Below are positions 44,832 to 56,814 of a DNA stretch of 64,000 bases, in pieces. The translations under genes were made by a program, and so were the position numbers. Below the pieces are notes generated by a model. The model was not told where the DNA came from and ran no database searches. It was given only the letters and a program-made list of their open reading frames with translations. Source of the DNA: Arachis hypogaea (taxonomy: Eukaryota; Streptophyta; Magnoliopsida; Fabales; Fabaceae); assembly GCF_003086295.3 (NCBI RefSeq), contig NC_092040.1, positions 56,647,559-56,711,558 on the forward strand, written 5' to 3'. The stretch's first letter is position 1. Every line of letters begins with the position of its first letter.

Positions 44832-45865
44832 GGCTTCAACACCATTTTTGGCTCAGGGGGGCTCTTGATCATCTGGAGCTACTTGTGGTGGCAATGTCTC
44901 TTCAGTAAGCTCTGGGGGTGTCTCCACACTTGCCTCTTGCTCCGTAAGTGCCTCTTCCACCTCTTCTTGGTGAACTTCAGCCACAGTCTCATCAATAATG
45001 TCACACTGGAAAATGGAGTGATCTTCCGGTGGGTGCTTCATGGCTTTATCCAAGTTGAAGCTCACTATTCTGCCATCTATCTCAAAAGAGTAAGTTCCTG
45101 ACAAGGCATCCAATTTGAACCTTGAAGTCTTCAGAAATGGCCTTCCAAGCAGGATGGATGATGGTCTTCTTGATTCATTAAGGGGCATTTCCAAAATGTA
45201 GAAGTCAATAAGAAATGTTAGCCCCTTAATGCTCACTAGTACGTCCTCATCAATTCCAGCCACTGAGATGATGCTCTTATCTGCCAAAATAAAATGTGTT
45301 GCCGACCTTTTTAAGCGGGGAGCCTCAAAGCATCATATACAGATAATGGCATAATACTCACACACGCACCTAAATCACACATGCAGTCAGAAAATTGTAC
45401 ACCATTAATAACACAAGTAACCATGCATGGACCCGGATCCCCATATTTTTCCGGTATGGCACCCATTAAAGCATAAATAGAACTACCTAGAGGAATAGTT
45501 TCTAATTCATTTATTTTATCTTTATGCATGCACAAATCTTTTAGAAACTTAGCATATTTAGGTACTTGCTAAATGGCATCAAAAAGGGGAATAGTTACCT
45601 CAACCTTTTTGAATATCTCTACCATTTTGGGGTCTAGCTCCATCTGCTTTCTAGGCTTCCTAGCAAGGTGTGGAAATGGAAAGGGAATGGCGCCATCTGT
45701 AGTATCTGCACCTCTTGGTGCTTCATTCCTTGGTGGGGGTGCTTCTTCTTCAGCTGCTCCTTATACTGTATCTTCCTCTTCAATGTCCTCCACCTTAAGA
45801 ATGTCTTCAATTGGGATGTCTGCTTTTGAGCTTGGCTCCTCATGACTCCTCTCTTGCAGTGTAGT
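44832..45865 (-). pseudogene. pol: Protease region of element G
   Basis: On the minus strand, from 45535 leftwards: MCMHKDKINELETIPLGSSI, then CMCDLGACVSIMPLSVYDAL, the aspartic protease active-site motif (D-L-G form), then, after a break near 45300, ADKSIISVAGIDEDVLVSIKG, a SILLGRPFLKTSRFKLD block and an acidic tail rich in Glu and Pro. This is the retropepsin that would process the element's polyprotein. Upstream (45560-45865) is the end of gag. On the left it is cut by element D at 44832, and the linker continues at 33422. An extra C in a C run near 44866 shifts the frame at the very end. An early frame break near 45770 is also present. Confidence 0.83.
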
Positions 45866-47433
45866 TGATGATTGGAAAATTGATGGTATAGAATTTTACT
45901 AATGAAATCTCGTTGTAAAGTATAGTTTCTAAACCAACAATAATCCTTTCATACAAAAATTTTGTTTGTCACAAGTACAAATCCCTAAAATTATAAACCA
46001 AAGTATTTAAACATCAGGTCATTCTCCCTAGGAATTGCGATAAAGTGTCTTGTTATTGGTTATGAGGTATGTTTGGGGTTTTTGAGATAATAGGCAAGAA
46101 ATATAAATGGCAAAGGAAATAACTAACAACTAACAAAGCTCTTGGCGAGATATGAGAACTAGAAGTCCTATCCTAGTTATCCTCTTCAATTGTGACAATA
46201 AATTGTCGGTTGGTCCCACTTTGTTAACCTCTAACCATGGAGGAAAGTCAAGTGGATGAATCAATTTGATTCCTCAAGTCCTAATCAACTCATAAAGGAA
46301 AGACTAGCTTTAGAGGCATTCAAATCAATTAGCAACTTCTAATATCAATCAACAAAGGAATTAGATAACTCAAGAGTCACTAATTACTCTACCAAAGCCA
46401 AGAAAGGAAAAATCTATACTAAAATCCAACCAAGTATTTCATCAAATACTTAGAAGGCACAAAAGAAAAGCATAGTAAAATTGCAAGGAAAGTAAATCTA
46501 CACCACTCAATTGCAAGGAATTAATCAATAACAAATCAAATGAACAATAAAGGAACATGAAAACACAAATTGCATTAAAGGAAAATGGAAGAACAAAAGT
46601 GCATCAACATACAAGTAGAGAATTACAAGAATTAAATGCTAAATTAGAGAGAAGAGATGTAAAAGAAAGAGTATTACAAAAGGAAAAGTAAATCAAAGCA
46701 TGAAATTAACCTAGATCTAAGAATTCCTATGCTAGATCTAAACCTAATCCTAATTCTAGAGAGAAGAGAGAGCTTCTCTCTCTAGAAACTAACTATAACT
46801 ACTTCTAAAACTAAAATATGACAAATGATCAAAAGTATCTAAGTTATGTCACTCCCCCTTCAATCCTTAGGTTACATAGCATCAGAAATGAGTTGGATTG
46901 GGCCCACAAGGCTTCTAAAATCACTGGCCATGAGTTGCATTTTAAAAAGTCACGTGCAGTATTGGCACATACACGTACAGTGTATGTACGTGCCTTTATA
47001 CGTGATGCAACTATGAAAAATCTTATATCATTTTGAAACCTCGGATGTTAGCTTTCCAACGCAACTGGAACTGCATCATTTGGACCTCTGTAGCTCAAGT
47101 TATGGTCGATTAAGTGCGAAGAGGTCGGACTTGATAGCTTTGCGATTCCTTCATTTCTTCATGAGTTCCCTGTTTTTACATGCTTTTTCTTCATTCCCTC
47201 AATCCGATCTTTGCCTCCTAAACCTGAAATCACTTAACAGACATATCAAGGCATCTAATAGAATCAAGGTGAATTAGATTTAGCTATTTTAAGACCTAAA
47301 AAGCATATTTTCATCTTGAGCACAATTAAAGGAGAATTTACAAAACCATGCTATTTCATTGGATACATGGGAGAAAAGTTGACAAAACCCTCTAAATTCA
47401 ACAAAAGATAAACCCTAAAAATAGGGTTTATCA
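45866..47433 (-). repeat. Solo LTR I (1568 bp)
   Basis: Flanked by perfect GTAGT duplications (45861-45865 and 47434-47438). On the minus strand it starts TGATAAACCCTA and opens with the inverted repeat GATAAACCCTA-TTTT-TAGGGTTTATC, then ends AATCATCA. It holds an imperfect palindrome of CACATACACGTAC/GTATGTACGTGCC at about 46965-46995. G gag reads across when it is removed. Confidence 0.92.
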
Positions 47434-48603
47434 GTAGTCTCGGACCTCAAAGTAATGGCATTGATTCCTCCTTTGGGGTTGGGTAAAGGTTGAGAAGGAA
47501 GTGTATTTGAGCTGGCAGGCTGATTGTTGGAGGTGGTTGATGATCCAATCTGGGAGACGAGAGCTTGTATAGCAGAGGCTAGACCAGTAAGTTGACTTTC
47601 CACGGTCGTTTGTATTTGTGCGAGAGATTGAAGCAGCTCATCATTGGGAGAGGAAGGTGGGCCTTGTTGTTGGTTGTTTTGAGATCCCTGGGCTTGCCTT
47701 TGGTGAGGTGCTCGGTAAGGCTGGTTTTGGTTCTGTTGAGATCGGTTCTGCTGATTACTGTTATTGTTCCACCTCTGATTTCCATCATTGTCTCTGCCTC
47801 CTTGATTGTAGTTGTCCCTCCATCCTTGGTTAGAGTTACCTCTTCAGCCTTGCTTGGAGTTATCCCTCCATCCCTGGTTGGAGTTGTCTTGCCAACCTTG
47901 ATTGTAGTTCCCAACTTGGTTATAATTACCGCCTTGTTGATTGTATCCTTGATTCGGGCGATCATAGAAATTATGGGTAGCTACCAAGGTGTTGTCGTCC
48001 TATTGGAGTTGCGGACATTCATGAGTGTAATGAGTATTGCATGCACATATTCTGCAAACTCTCTGAGGGGCCAACTGTTGATACTGTTGTTGTGGAGGAG
48101 GCTGAGATTGTTGTTGATTCAAGTGTATTTGCTTTAGTAAGTTAGTCATCTCACATAGTTTTTGTGTGAGAATAGTATTCTCACTGCTAGAGAAAATCTC
48201 TGCAACAGTCTTGGGATGGTTATTCCTATGCCTGGCATTCCAAGTAGATTTAGCCAGGTCGGCAATCAGTTGGCATGCTTCATCCGTGGTCTTATACTTT
48301 TTCAGAGAACCATTACTCACACCATCTAATATAGTCTTGTCCTGAGGCTTCATGCCCTGTGTGAAGTAGTTGACCAACACTAACTTGTCAATTATGTGGT
48401 GGGGACAAGCGTCTAGGAGGTTCTTGAAGTGCTCCCAATACTCATACAGAGTCTTTGAGTCGCCTTGAATAATGCAGGAAATTTCTTTCCTCAGTCTATC
48501 AGTCACTTCAGCTGGAAAGTATTTTTCTAAGAACTCTCTCCTGAGGGTATCCCAGTTAGTAATAACTGCTTCAGGTTGAGTGTAGTACCACTCCCTCATC
48601 TTT
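47434..48603 (-). pseudogene. gag: gag of element G (C-terminal two thirds)
   Basis: From 48599 leftwards: MREWYYTQPEAVITNWDTLR, EFLEKYFPAEVTDRLRKEI, then LYEYWEHFKNLLDACPHHII, the Retrotrans_gag capsid core. A Gln-rich stretch leads to CRICACNTHYTHEC, a CX2CX4HX4C zinc knuckle that binds RNA; it is the only one I see in the window, as J and D gag lack it. After a frame break near 47990 the region is Gly/Arg/Thr/Lys-rich in the printed frame, then ESQLTGLASAIQALVSQIG and PNPKGGINAITLRS, the usual Athila gag end, which is interrupted by solo LTR I. The N-terminus lies beyond element D', outside the window. Older and more decayed than D or J. Confidence 0.85.
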
Positions 48604-49828
48604 TGATGAGCAGATATTTTATACGCTTTTTGGGGGTAATTTCAGGTAGATTTTAGTATATTTTAGTTAGTTTTTAGTAGATTTTTATTAGTTTTTAGGC
48701 AAAAATCATACTTCTGGACTTTACTATGAGTTTGTGTGTTTTTCTGTGATTTCAGATATTTTCTGGCTGAAATTGAGGGAGTTGAGCAAAAATCTGATCT
48801 AGGCTGAAAAAGGACTGCTGATGCTGTGGATTCTGATCTCCCTGTACTCGAAATGAATATTTTGGAGCTACAGAAGTTCAATTGGCACGCTCTCAATTGG
48901 GTTGGAAAGTAGACATCCAGGGCTTTCCAGCAATATATAATAGTCCATACTTTGCGCGAAGATAGATGACGTAAAATGGCGTTCAACGCCATTTCCATGT
49001 TGCAGTCTGGCGTTCAGCGCCAGAAACAGGTTACAAGTTGGAGTTCAACGCCAGAAACAGGTTACAACCTGGCGTTCAACTCCAGAAACAGCCCAGACAC
49101 GTGAGAAGCTTAAGTCTTAGCCCCAGCACACACCAAGTGGGCCCCAGAAGTAGTGTGCCTGACAACCACCTCCGTTCTACATTAGATTGAATGAGTATCT
49201 CTTAAATTCCTTAATCAGAATCTTCATGGTATAAGCTAGAATTGATGGCGGCATTCATGAGAATCCAGAAAGTCTAAACCTTGTATGTGGTATTCTGAGT
49301 AGGATTCAAGGATTGGATGGCTGTGACGAGCTTTAAACTCGCGATTGTTGGAAGTGATGACAAACGCAAAAGAATCAATGGATTCTATTCCGACATGATC
49401 GAGAACCAACAGATGATTAGCCGTGCTGTGACAGAGCATTTGGACCATTTTCACTGAGAGGATGGGAAGTAGCCATTGACAATGGTGACGCCCTACATAC
49501 AGCTTGCCAAAGCAGGATCCTTGCGTGCGTGAAGAAAAGGACAAGAGAAAAGCTGAAATAAAGAAGACAAAGCATCTCCAAAACTCCAACATATTCTCCA
49601 TTATTGAGTAACAATTACTTATTCCAAACACTTTCACTTTTTACAATTAAAGCTAAAGAACCCAATTGGTATCCTGACTAAGAATAATATGATAACCATA
49701 GCTTGCTTCAAACCAACAATCTCCGTGGGATTCGACCCTTACTCACGTAAGGTTTTACTTGGACGACCCAGTGCACTTGCTGGTTAGTTATGCGGATTGC
49801 AAAAGTGTGATTGCAATTTCGTGCACCA
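48604..49828 (+). repeat. 5' LTR of element D' (internally deleted)
   Basis: TGATGAGCAG...GTGCACCA, 1225 bp. About 313 bp present in K (about 9422-9736) are missing at 49152, including the TATA-like box, so the promoter is gone. Palindromes at 48976-48992 (ATGGCGTTCAACGCCAT), 49007-49023, 49038-49054 and 49069-49085, exactly 31 bp apart. U5 stem at 49737-49752. Confidence 0.9.
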
Positions 49829-49834
49829 AGTTTT

Positions 49835-49852
49835 TGGTGCCGTTGCCGGGGA
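49835..49852 (+). other. Primer-binding site of element D'
   Basis: TGGTGCCGTTGCCGGGGA, identical to the site in D. Confidence 0.9.
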
Positions 49853-49870
49853 TTGTTTGAGTTTGAACTG

Positions 49871-51594
49871 TGATGCCAAGGCATCTTAGGCTAGTTTCAC
49901 TAGCCTTTTTCTTTTATTTTTAGTTGTTTTATGCATTTTCTTGAGCCTTAAGTAATCATTTGGGCCAAATAGTCATGCTTGTCTTAAATCATTCAAACAT
50001 GAAGATTTTGATGCAAATTTCATGAGTTTTTAGTTATATTCCTTGAATGCTATGAATGGAAGAATTCTCATGAAATTTTGCAAGACTTTGATGCAATTGT
50101 GTGGATGATTTCAGGGAAGAAGAGGCTAGGCAAGAAAGCAACAAAATCAATAAAGGAAGCTTGAAGATCACATGTGGAGTACAATGTTGAAAGTGGCGTT
50201 TAACCTCCAGTTTAACCTTAAACTGGAAGTTAAACGCCAGAATAAGGAATGCACCAAATGCTGAAAGTGGCGTTTAACCTTCAGTTTAAGGTTAAACTGA
50301 AGGTTAAACGCCAGAATCATGAAAGCTGAGAAAAGAGGAAACTGGCGTTTAACCTCCAGTTTAACCTCAAACTGAAGGTTAAACGCCAGAATGAGAATGG
50401 CACCAAGGGAGTGATTCCACGTTTAACCTCCAATTTGACCTCAAACTGGAGGTTAAACGTGTTCGACACAATTTCACCCTCCAGGAAGCATTTCCACGTT
50501 TAAGCTCCAGTTTGACCTCAAACTGGAGCTTAAACGTGTTATATGGAACAGATTGACCATGCCTTCTTCAAACATAAATAACTTGAGCTACAAAACTCCA
50601 AATGAGGTGATTCAAAATGCATTGGAAAGAAGACATCTAGAGCTTTCCAAGCATATATGGCATGCATGGTGGATACTAAAAATTGAGGGAGAAAACAGCC
50701 CCGTAATGTGCATAGAAGAGCATAGTACCAACATGCAATCAGGCCAGCTGACCTCTTCACCTTCCATGGAGCACTAAACCCCTTTCATTGGGTTAGGGAG
50801 CTCTATTGTAATTCAATGAATCAATGATAGTTTTATCTTCTTCTTCAATCTTTTCTCTTGAATTTTGTTAGAAAGCTTCTCGATCTAATTCCATTGGTTA
50901 GTTGTCTTGGGAAAGAAACTAGCCATAATTGGAATCCTTCGGAACCTTGGGAAAGGAATGGAGGATTCATGCTAGAGAAGCTTTCTCACAGTGAATTGGA
51001 TTGGGGTTTGGATGGATATTGTGACATGTAATCCTACCAAATTGTGGTTCATGAAGCTGTGTGGTATAATCAGTGATCGAGCATCATCTCTTCTTATGAA
51101 CATTTAAACCAAGGGATTGGGAATTTGTTTGTTTTTAGAGAGAATTGGTGAGCCAAGGGATTGGGATCCAATCATATAAGATTGCCAAGCAAAATTTAAT
51201 GAATGCATTGATTGAGGAAGAGATAAAATGTTTTGATTCGGAGATCTCAATATCTCCTAATACCCAATGAACTCCCCATTTCTGATCTACACTTCTCTTT
51301 ACATTCTGCCATTTAATTTCATGCAAACACCCCCATCCCTTTTTAATTTCAGCACTTTAATTTCTAGCTCTTTAATTCATGCAATTTAATATTCCGCAAT
51401 TCTCATCTAAATCTTGATTCCGCTCAACTAGAACAAACTTCTAATTCGAATTGCTCACTCAACCAATCCCTGTGGGATTCGACCTCACTCTATTGTGAGT
51501 TTTTACTTGACGATAACCGGTGCACTTGCCGGAAGGAATTTTGCCGATTGTGCAATTTCCCTTAATCGTAGCTATACCCAGTTATAGCGCATCA
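49871..51594 (+). repeat. Element B LTR 1 (459-bp deletion)
   Basis: TGATGCCAAGG...GCGCATCA, 1724 bp: exactly 459 bp shorter than LTR 2 and LTR 3. The missing block equals 55511-55969 of LTR 2, with AGCA at the join (microhomology). It contained the TATA-like box. Confidence 0.93.
50195..50538 (+). repeat. Five 44-bp palindromes in B LTR 1
   Basis: Units at 50195-50238, 50269-50312, 50344-50387, 50418-50461 and 50495-50538; starts 74, 75, 74 and 77 bp apart. The second has perfect arms. Units 1-3 begin GGCGTTTAACC and end GGTTAAACGCC (or close); units 4-5 begin CACGTTTAA and end TTAAACGTG, so end bases changed on both arms together. Confidence 0.92.
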
Positions 51595-51600
51595 CGTTTA

Positions 51601-51618
51601 TGGCGCCGTTGCCGGGGA
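51601..51618 (+). other. Primer-binding site, tRNA-Asp (B copy 1)
   Basis: TGGCGCCGTTGCCGGGGA, exact tRNA-Asp complement, six bases after LTR 1. Confidence 0.93.
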
Positions 51619-51799
51619 TTGGTTTTCGATTGACAATTCTCCAATTGGAAGTTAACTAGATTGAGCAATTTTTCTTTTCTTTTGTTAATAGTTTTTGTTT
51701 CAGTTTATTACTGCTAATTTCTGCAAATTTTAATTTGTTTTCTTTGTTTATTCACTTGTTAGCATACTAACCACTAGCTGTTTGTGATATTGCCTCACT

Positions 51800-52990
51800 A
51801 TGGGATTTCCACTATCTTTGGATGAGTATTGTTTGAGACTGAGCACATTGCAAAAAAGAAAGGAGTATCCATCATCTTTTGGTCAATCAAAATTCATGAG
51901 AAACTCTCCACCACCACAGAATGATTCATGTTATTATGCTCATGGTGGGTGGGAGTATCAGGAACAGGAAACGGGGTACTTCCCAGAGCCACAAAATGGT
52001 CCATGTTTTGGTGAAATTGATCACTACTCAAGTTGTGGCTGGGAAGATCAAAACCAAAGAGATTTCACTTATTCACACCCCATTCATCAAGAGCCATCAC
52101 CTCTTAATTATCCAACCTCACCTCCTAGTTTTACATATCCAAATTCTTCATCACTTGAGCATTTTTCAGCACAAAATTCCTTCTCAAATTCATACAATTC
52201 ATTTCACTATCCACAAGACTCATTCCACTACACACAAGAGTCATACCACTACCAAAACTCCAACCAAAGACCCTATCAGCCCACACAAAACACATAGTCC
52301 CAGCCACCATATCACAGCCAAGATAATCAACCTCATCAACCCAATCCGAACCAACAATTTCAAGATCAATTAAACAGGATAGAAGGAATGATTGCAACTA
52401 TGAGCAGAGATGTGGCCGATTTGAAAGGTTTTAAGGAAGAAGTGATGTCCAACTTGCAAATTCAAGGTGCTGCCATTCAAAAGCTAGAAGCACAAATTGG
52501 ATATCTATCAAAGCAAATCCCTACCCATAATTCTTCTAGTGATACCATGGCAAACCCAAGGGAGGAATCAGAAGAACAAGAAAGGGAGAAAGTCAATCAA
52601 GGGAGATCACACTCCAATGAAACAGAGAGTTGCAAAGAGGAAGGGTTCATTGAACCACAAATTCAAGAAGCTTTTGATGAACAGGATACTCCAACTGTCC
52701 AACAACAACCAAGTTCTGAGATCAAGGATGTGAAGGCAGTAGAAACAAGCACCAAAATGAGGATTGTGACCGAGAAACAAAGGACCATATCCATGAAGAA
52801 GAGAAGGTCGAAGAACAATCCAACTCCTGAGCCAACAAGCAAGTTCACTCAAGCCAGTCACAAGGGAAAGCTTGCTGGAAAGAGGCATTCACAACAAGGG
52901 GCACTAACTAGCTCCTTTATCCACTTGAAGTCATTCCTCTTAACAAACTGGAGGAAGAGGAAGAAAGTCAGGAACAGCATGTCAAGCTAA
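51800..52990 (+). pseudogene. Element B gag-tail-like protein, copy 1 (nonsense)
   Basis: Same frame as the intact copy at 56996-58186, but with TAG at 52295-52297 where copy 2 has TAC (Tyr). Only a few other bases differ. The first 165 residues are the Tyr/Ser/Gln/Pro-rich half, the rest the coiled coil and charged tail; translation from 52388 could start an N-terminally shortened product beginning MIATMSRDVADLKGF. Since LTR 1 lacks its TATA-like region, this copy is probably silent. Confidence 0.85.
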
Positions 52991-54607
52991 TGACAGTAAA
53001 CGAGCGCTTGTTGGGAGGCAACCCAACCAAAGGTAGTTTTTCTTTTCTAGTTATTTCAATAAAAGAGTTAAGTAGCTTTCTCTGTATTGCAAGGAGCTAA
53101 GTTTGGTGTTGCACACCAAAACAATTCAAGGGTGAATGTGAGATTCTAAGTTTGGTGTTCCACCAAAAACTTCATTAAAAGCACATTTCTACCTCAGCAT
53201 GACTAGTCACTAGCTCCAACCAATTAGGGAAACTACTTAAACAATAGTTTAATTTCTAATTCATAGTTTCTTTTTCTAGTTCAAAGTTATTTTCTTAATA
53301 AAAGCTCATGAGGTTTTCTGCATATGATCCAAATTGCTGCATATGGCAAGGAACTAAGTTTGGTGTTCACACACCAATCTAAGTTCAGAGGCCTACAAAC
53401 ATACATGCATGCTAACCAATTCTCAAAGTGCTTGGGGAACAAGCAACTTCTAATAGCTTTGCAGGAAGACAATCAATCTCATGGAAGGAATATACATCAT
53501 CATCAAAGAGAACACCAAGGCTAGGAAGGATGATGAACAACAAAGAAGATGCTAAAAGGTTGTATTGTCACTTAATTGCTTGTACTTTGAATTGCTGATA
53601 TTGGAAGTTTGCATGCACCCCTGCTTTAAGTTTGAGTCATTGCAGTTTTTGTTTGTCTGTTTGTTTAATTTCCAAATAAGTGATAGTCTAAGTGTCTGGA
53701 TAAACTTCACTTGCTTAAATGTATGCTTGCCCTGTTTGTTCTGTTCCAAAATAAAAGAAATGTTTGAACAAAAGTAACTCAATTCCATTTGGTAAGAAAT
53801 CAAATAAGATTAAGCGGTGGTATGCATGTTTGATTGAATAGTCAGCTCACTAAGAAATAAAGTTAGAATTGTCACTTTTAGTGGAAATTAGGATGCTGTC
53901 TATGGATCTTGATGAATAAATGTCTTTGGCCATGAAAAAGAAAGAAAAAGAAGAAGAAAAAGCCACTGTAAAAGGGCAACCAAAAAGCAAAAAAAAAAAA
54001 ATTAAGAAAATAAGCTAGGCACCAATGGTTTGAACTTCTGAGACAAATGCCTGTGGTGTTTATGTATTAAGGATATGCTTGGATGAATAGGTTCTGAGGA
54101 GTGTTTCAACACTTGGTAACTTGGGTTAACTAACCCGGGATTATCAACCAAAAGTCCATTATCAAGAGCAACCTAAATACAAAACATTTAGTCACACAAA
54201 GAGGTGCTGGACACCGATGTCTCAAGAAGAAATGTGAACTAAAATGCCTGTAGTGGATATGTGTAATGCAATGATAAGAAAAAGAAAATGCCAAAGGCTT
54301 GTGCAACACATGACACTGAGCAACAAGGAGCAAATAAGCTCAAAGAAAAAGAAAAACAAAGAAAAGAAACTTGCCAAGGATATGTGAATAACAAGAGGCC
54401 ATAGCAGTGTTTTAGTGGAAACATAAAAAGTGACATTCTTACCTAAGAAACAATAAAGTGATGCTGCAACAACTTTCTGCATGAACACCCCATTAATCAA
54501 TGTCAATTACTTACTGATATGGCTAATGAATTTACTTTCTGTTTCATTCTTTCTTCTCAATAATTCAGAACTTGCTTGGGGACAAGCAAGGATTAAGTTT
54601 GGTGTTG
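52991..54607 (+). other. Element B copy 1, 3' noncoding region
   Basis: Starts with the conserved stem-loop (53010-53027, GTTGGG-AGGCAA-CCCAAC). AAGTTTGGTGT occurs at 53099, 53148, 53356 and 54595; the hairpin CTTGCTTG-GGGA-CAAGCAAG is at 54571-54590, with a weaker copy near 53429. Diverged copies of the duplicated module lie about 54015-54120 and 54205-54265. No gene. Confidence 0.7.
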
Positions 54608-56790
54608 TGATGCCAAGGCATCTTAGGCTAGTTTCACTAGCCTTTTTCTTTTATTTTTAGTTGTTTTATGCATTTTCTTGAGCCTTAAGTAATCATTTGG
54701 GCCAAATAGTCATGCTTGTCTTAAATCATTCAAACATGAAGATTTTGATGCAAATTTCATGAGTTTTTAGTTATATTCCTTGAATGCTATGAATGGAAGA
54801 ATTCTCATGAAATTTTGCAAGACTTTGATGCAATTGTGTGGATGATTTCAGGGAAGAAGAGGCTAGGCAAGAAAGCAACAAAATCAATAAAGGAAGCTTG
54901 AAGATCACATGTGGAGTACAATGTTGAAAGTGGCGTTTAACCTCCAAATTAACCTTAAACTGGAAGTTAAACGCCAGAATAAGGAATGCACCAAATGCTG
55001 AAAGTGGCGTTTAACCTTCAGTTTAAGGTTAAACTGAAGGTTAAACGCCAGAATCATGAAAGCTGAGAAAAGAGGAAAATGGCGTTTAACCTCCAGTTTA
55101 ACCTCAAACTGAAGGTTAAACGCCAGAATGAGAATGGCACCAAGGGAGTGATTCCACGTTTAACCTCCAGTTTGACCTCAAACTGGAGGTTAAACGTGTT
55201 CGACACAATTTCACCCTCCAGGAAGCATTTCCACGTTTAAGCTCCAGTTTGACCTCAAACTGGAGCTTAAACGTGTTATATGGAACAGATTGATCATGCC
55301 TTCTTCAAACATAAATAACTTGAGTTACAAAACTCCAAATGAGGTGATTCAAAATGCATTGGAAAGAAGACATCTAGAGCTTTCCAAGCATATATGGCAT
55401 GCATGGTGGATACTAAAAATTGAGGGAGAAAACAGCCCCGTAATGTGCATAGAAGAGCATAGTACCAACATGCAATCAGGCCAGCTGACCTCTTCACCTT
55501 CCATGGAGCATAACTTGAGCTATAGAGATCCAATTGAGGTGCTTCCAGTTGCGTTAGAAAGCTGACATCCATAGCTTTCCAACGAGGTATAATAATCTAT
55601 ATTTGGCATCAAATTGGCAAGGTTGACAAGAGAACAAAGTGACGACTCAAGAAAGGGGGGTGCAACGTTTGAGTGTAGTTTAATGGATCATTATCCTTTT
55701 TGGATCAATTATGTCACTCTACCCTTCAAGCAAGCAAGGCCCATCAACAACACCAAATCAAGGCCACAAGAATCATCTAGAATAGTTTACTTTCATTTGA
55801 TTGTAATTTGCTTTTAATTTCATTTTCATTTTGTAATTTAGGGAGCCTATTTAAAGGCCTTAGTTTCTGCATTTGAAAAAGGGGGGATTGAAGGGGAATC
55901 CAGCCCCTGACGGGGAATTTTTACTTTAGAACTTTTTTACTTTGTAATTGAATTCTGAGCTATGAAGCACTAAACCCCTTTCATTGGGTTAGGGAGCTCT
56001 ATTGTAATTCAATGAATCAATGATAGTTTTATCTTCTTCTTCAATCTTTTCTCTTGAATTTTGTTAGAAAGCTTCTCGATCTAATTCCATTGGTTAGTTG
56101 TCTTGGGAAAGAAACTAGCCATAATTGGAATCCTTCGGAACCTTGGGAAAGGAATGGAGGATTCATGCTAGAGAAGCTTTCTCACAGTGAATTGGATTGG
56201 GGTTTGGATGGATATTGTGACATGTAATCCTACCAAATTGTGGTTCATGAAGCTGTGTGGTATAATCAGTGATCGAGCATCATCTCTTCTTATGAACATT
56301 TAAACCAAGGGATTGGGAATTTGTTTGTTTTTAGAGAGAATTGGTGAGCCAAGGGATTGGGATCCAATCATATAAGATTGCCAAGCAAAATTTAATGAAT
56401 GCATTGATTGAGGAAGAGATAAAATGTTTTGATTCGGAGATCTCAATATCTCCTAATACCCAATGAACTCCCCATTTCTGATCTACACTTCTCTTTACAT
56501 TCTGCCATTTAATTTCATGCAAACACCCCCATCCCTTTTTAATTTCAGCACTTTAATTTCTAGCTCTTTAATTCATGCAATTTAATATTCCGCAATTCTC
56601 ATCTAAATCTTGATTCCGCTCAACTAGAACAAACTTCTAATTCGAATTGCTCACTCAACCAATCCCTGTGGGATTCGACCTCACTCTATTGTGAGTTTTT
56701 ACTTGACGATAACCGGTGCACTTGCCGGAAGGAATTTTGCCGATTGTGCAATTTCCCTTAATCGTAGCTATACCCAGTTATAGCGCATCA
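54608..56790 (+). repeat. Element B LTR 2 (shared middle LTR, full length)
   Basis: TGATGCCAAGG...GCGCATCA, 2183 bp. Palindromes at 54932-54975, 55006-55049, 55081-55124, 55155-55198 and 55232-55275. TATA-like TATTTAAAGG at 55848-55857. U5 stem CTCAC/GTGAG near 56680-56696 and CCGGTGCACTTGCCGG. It acts as 3' LTR of copy 1 and 5' LTR of copy 2. Confidence 0.93.
55848..55857 (+). promoter_or_regulatory. TATA-like box, B LTR 2
   Basis: TATTTAAAGG after GGGAGCC, conserved in LTR 3 at 61039-61048 and similar in context to the box of element A (AAAGCCTATATAAAGG). Missing from LTR 1. Confidence 0.5.
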
Positions 56791-56796
56791 AGTTTA

Positions 56797-56814
56797 TGGC
56801 GCCGTTGCCGGGGA
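56797..56814 (+). other. Primer-binding site, tRNA-Asp (B copy 2)
   Basis: TGGCGCCGTTGCCGGGGA, exact, six bases after LTR 2. Confidence 0.93.

Larger units (their letters stand above)
13827..48603 (-). mobile_element. Element G, old minus-strand Ty3/gypsy element split by later insertions
   Basis: Collinear minus-strand pieces can be read from right to left: gag (48603-47434), end of gag and protease (45865-44832), linker before RT (33422-33281), RT start (31778-31472), integrase end (31271-31056), spacer (31055-29574), ORF3 (29573-29083, then 16234-15454), 3' noncoding region (15453-14025), and 3' LTR start (14024-13827). Between pieces lie other elements with target duplications. Frames resume at the right place across the gaps at 31778/33281, 45865/47434 and 16234/29083. 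Most of RT, RNase H and the integrase core is deleted. The gag N-terminus and 5' LTR lie beyond D', outside the window. Confidence 0.85.
48604..49870 (+). mobile_element. Element D', left part (5' LTR and PBS)
   Basis: D-family element inserted in G gag at 48604. After the PBS and 18 bp of leader it is interrupted by the element B array; the leader resumes at 61982. The rest is hidden behind the reverse LTR E and the window end. Its gag-pol is not in the window. Confidence 0.88.

Noticed and set aside
49236..49637. 133-aa minus-strand frame, also at 9821-10222
   Set aside because: Conserved only because both are D-family LTR sequence; it lies antisense in the LTR and is disrupted in the other copies.
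53552..53803. 83-aa frame repeated at 58747-58998
   Set aside because: Repeated only because the B internal region is duplicated; AT-rich, antisense to the element, no motif.
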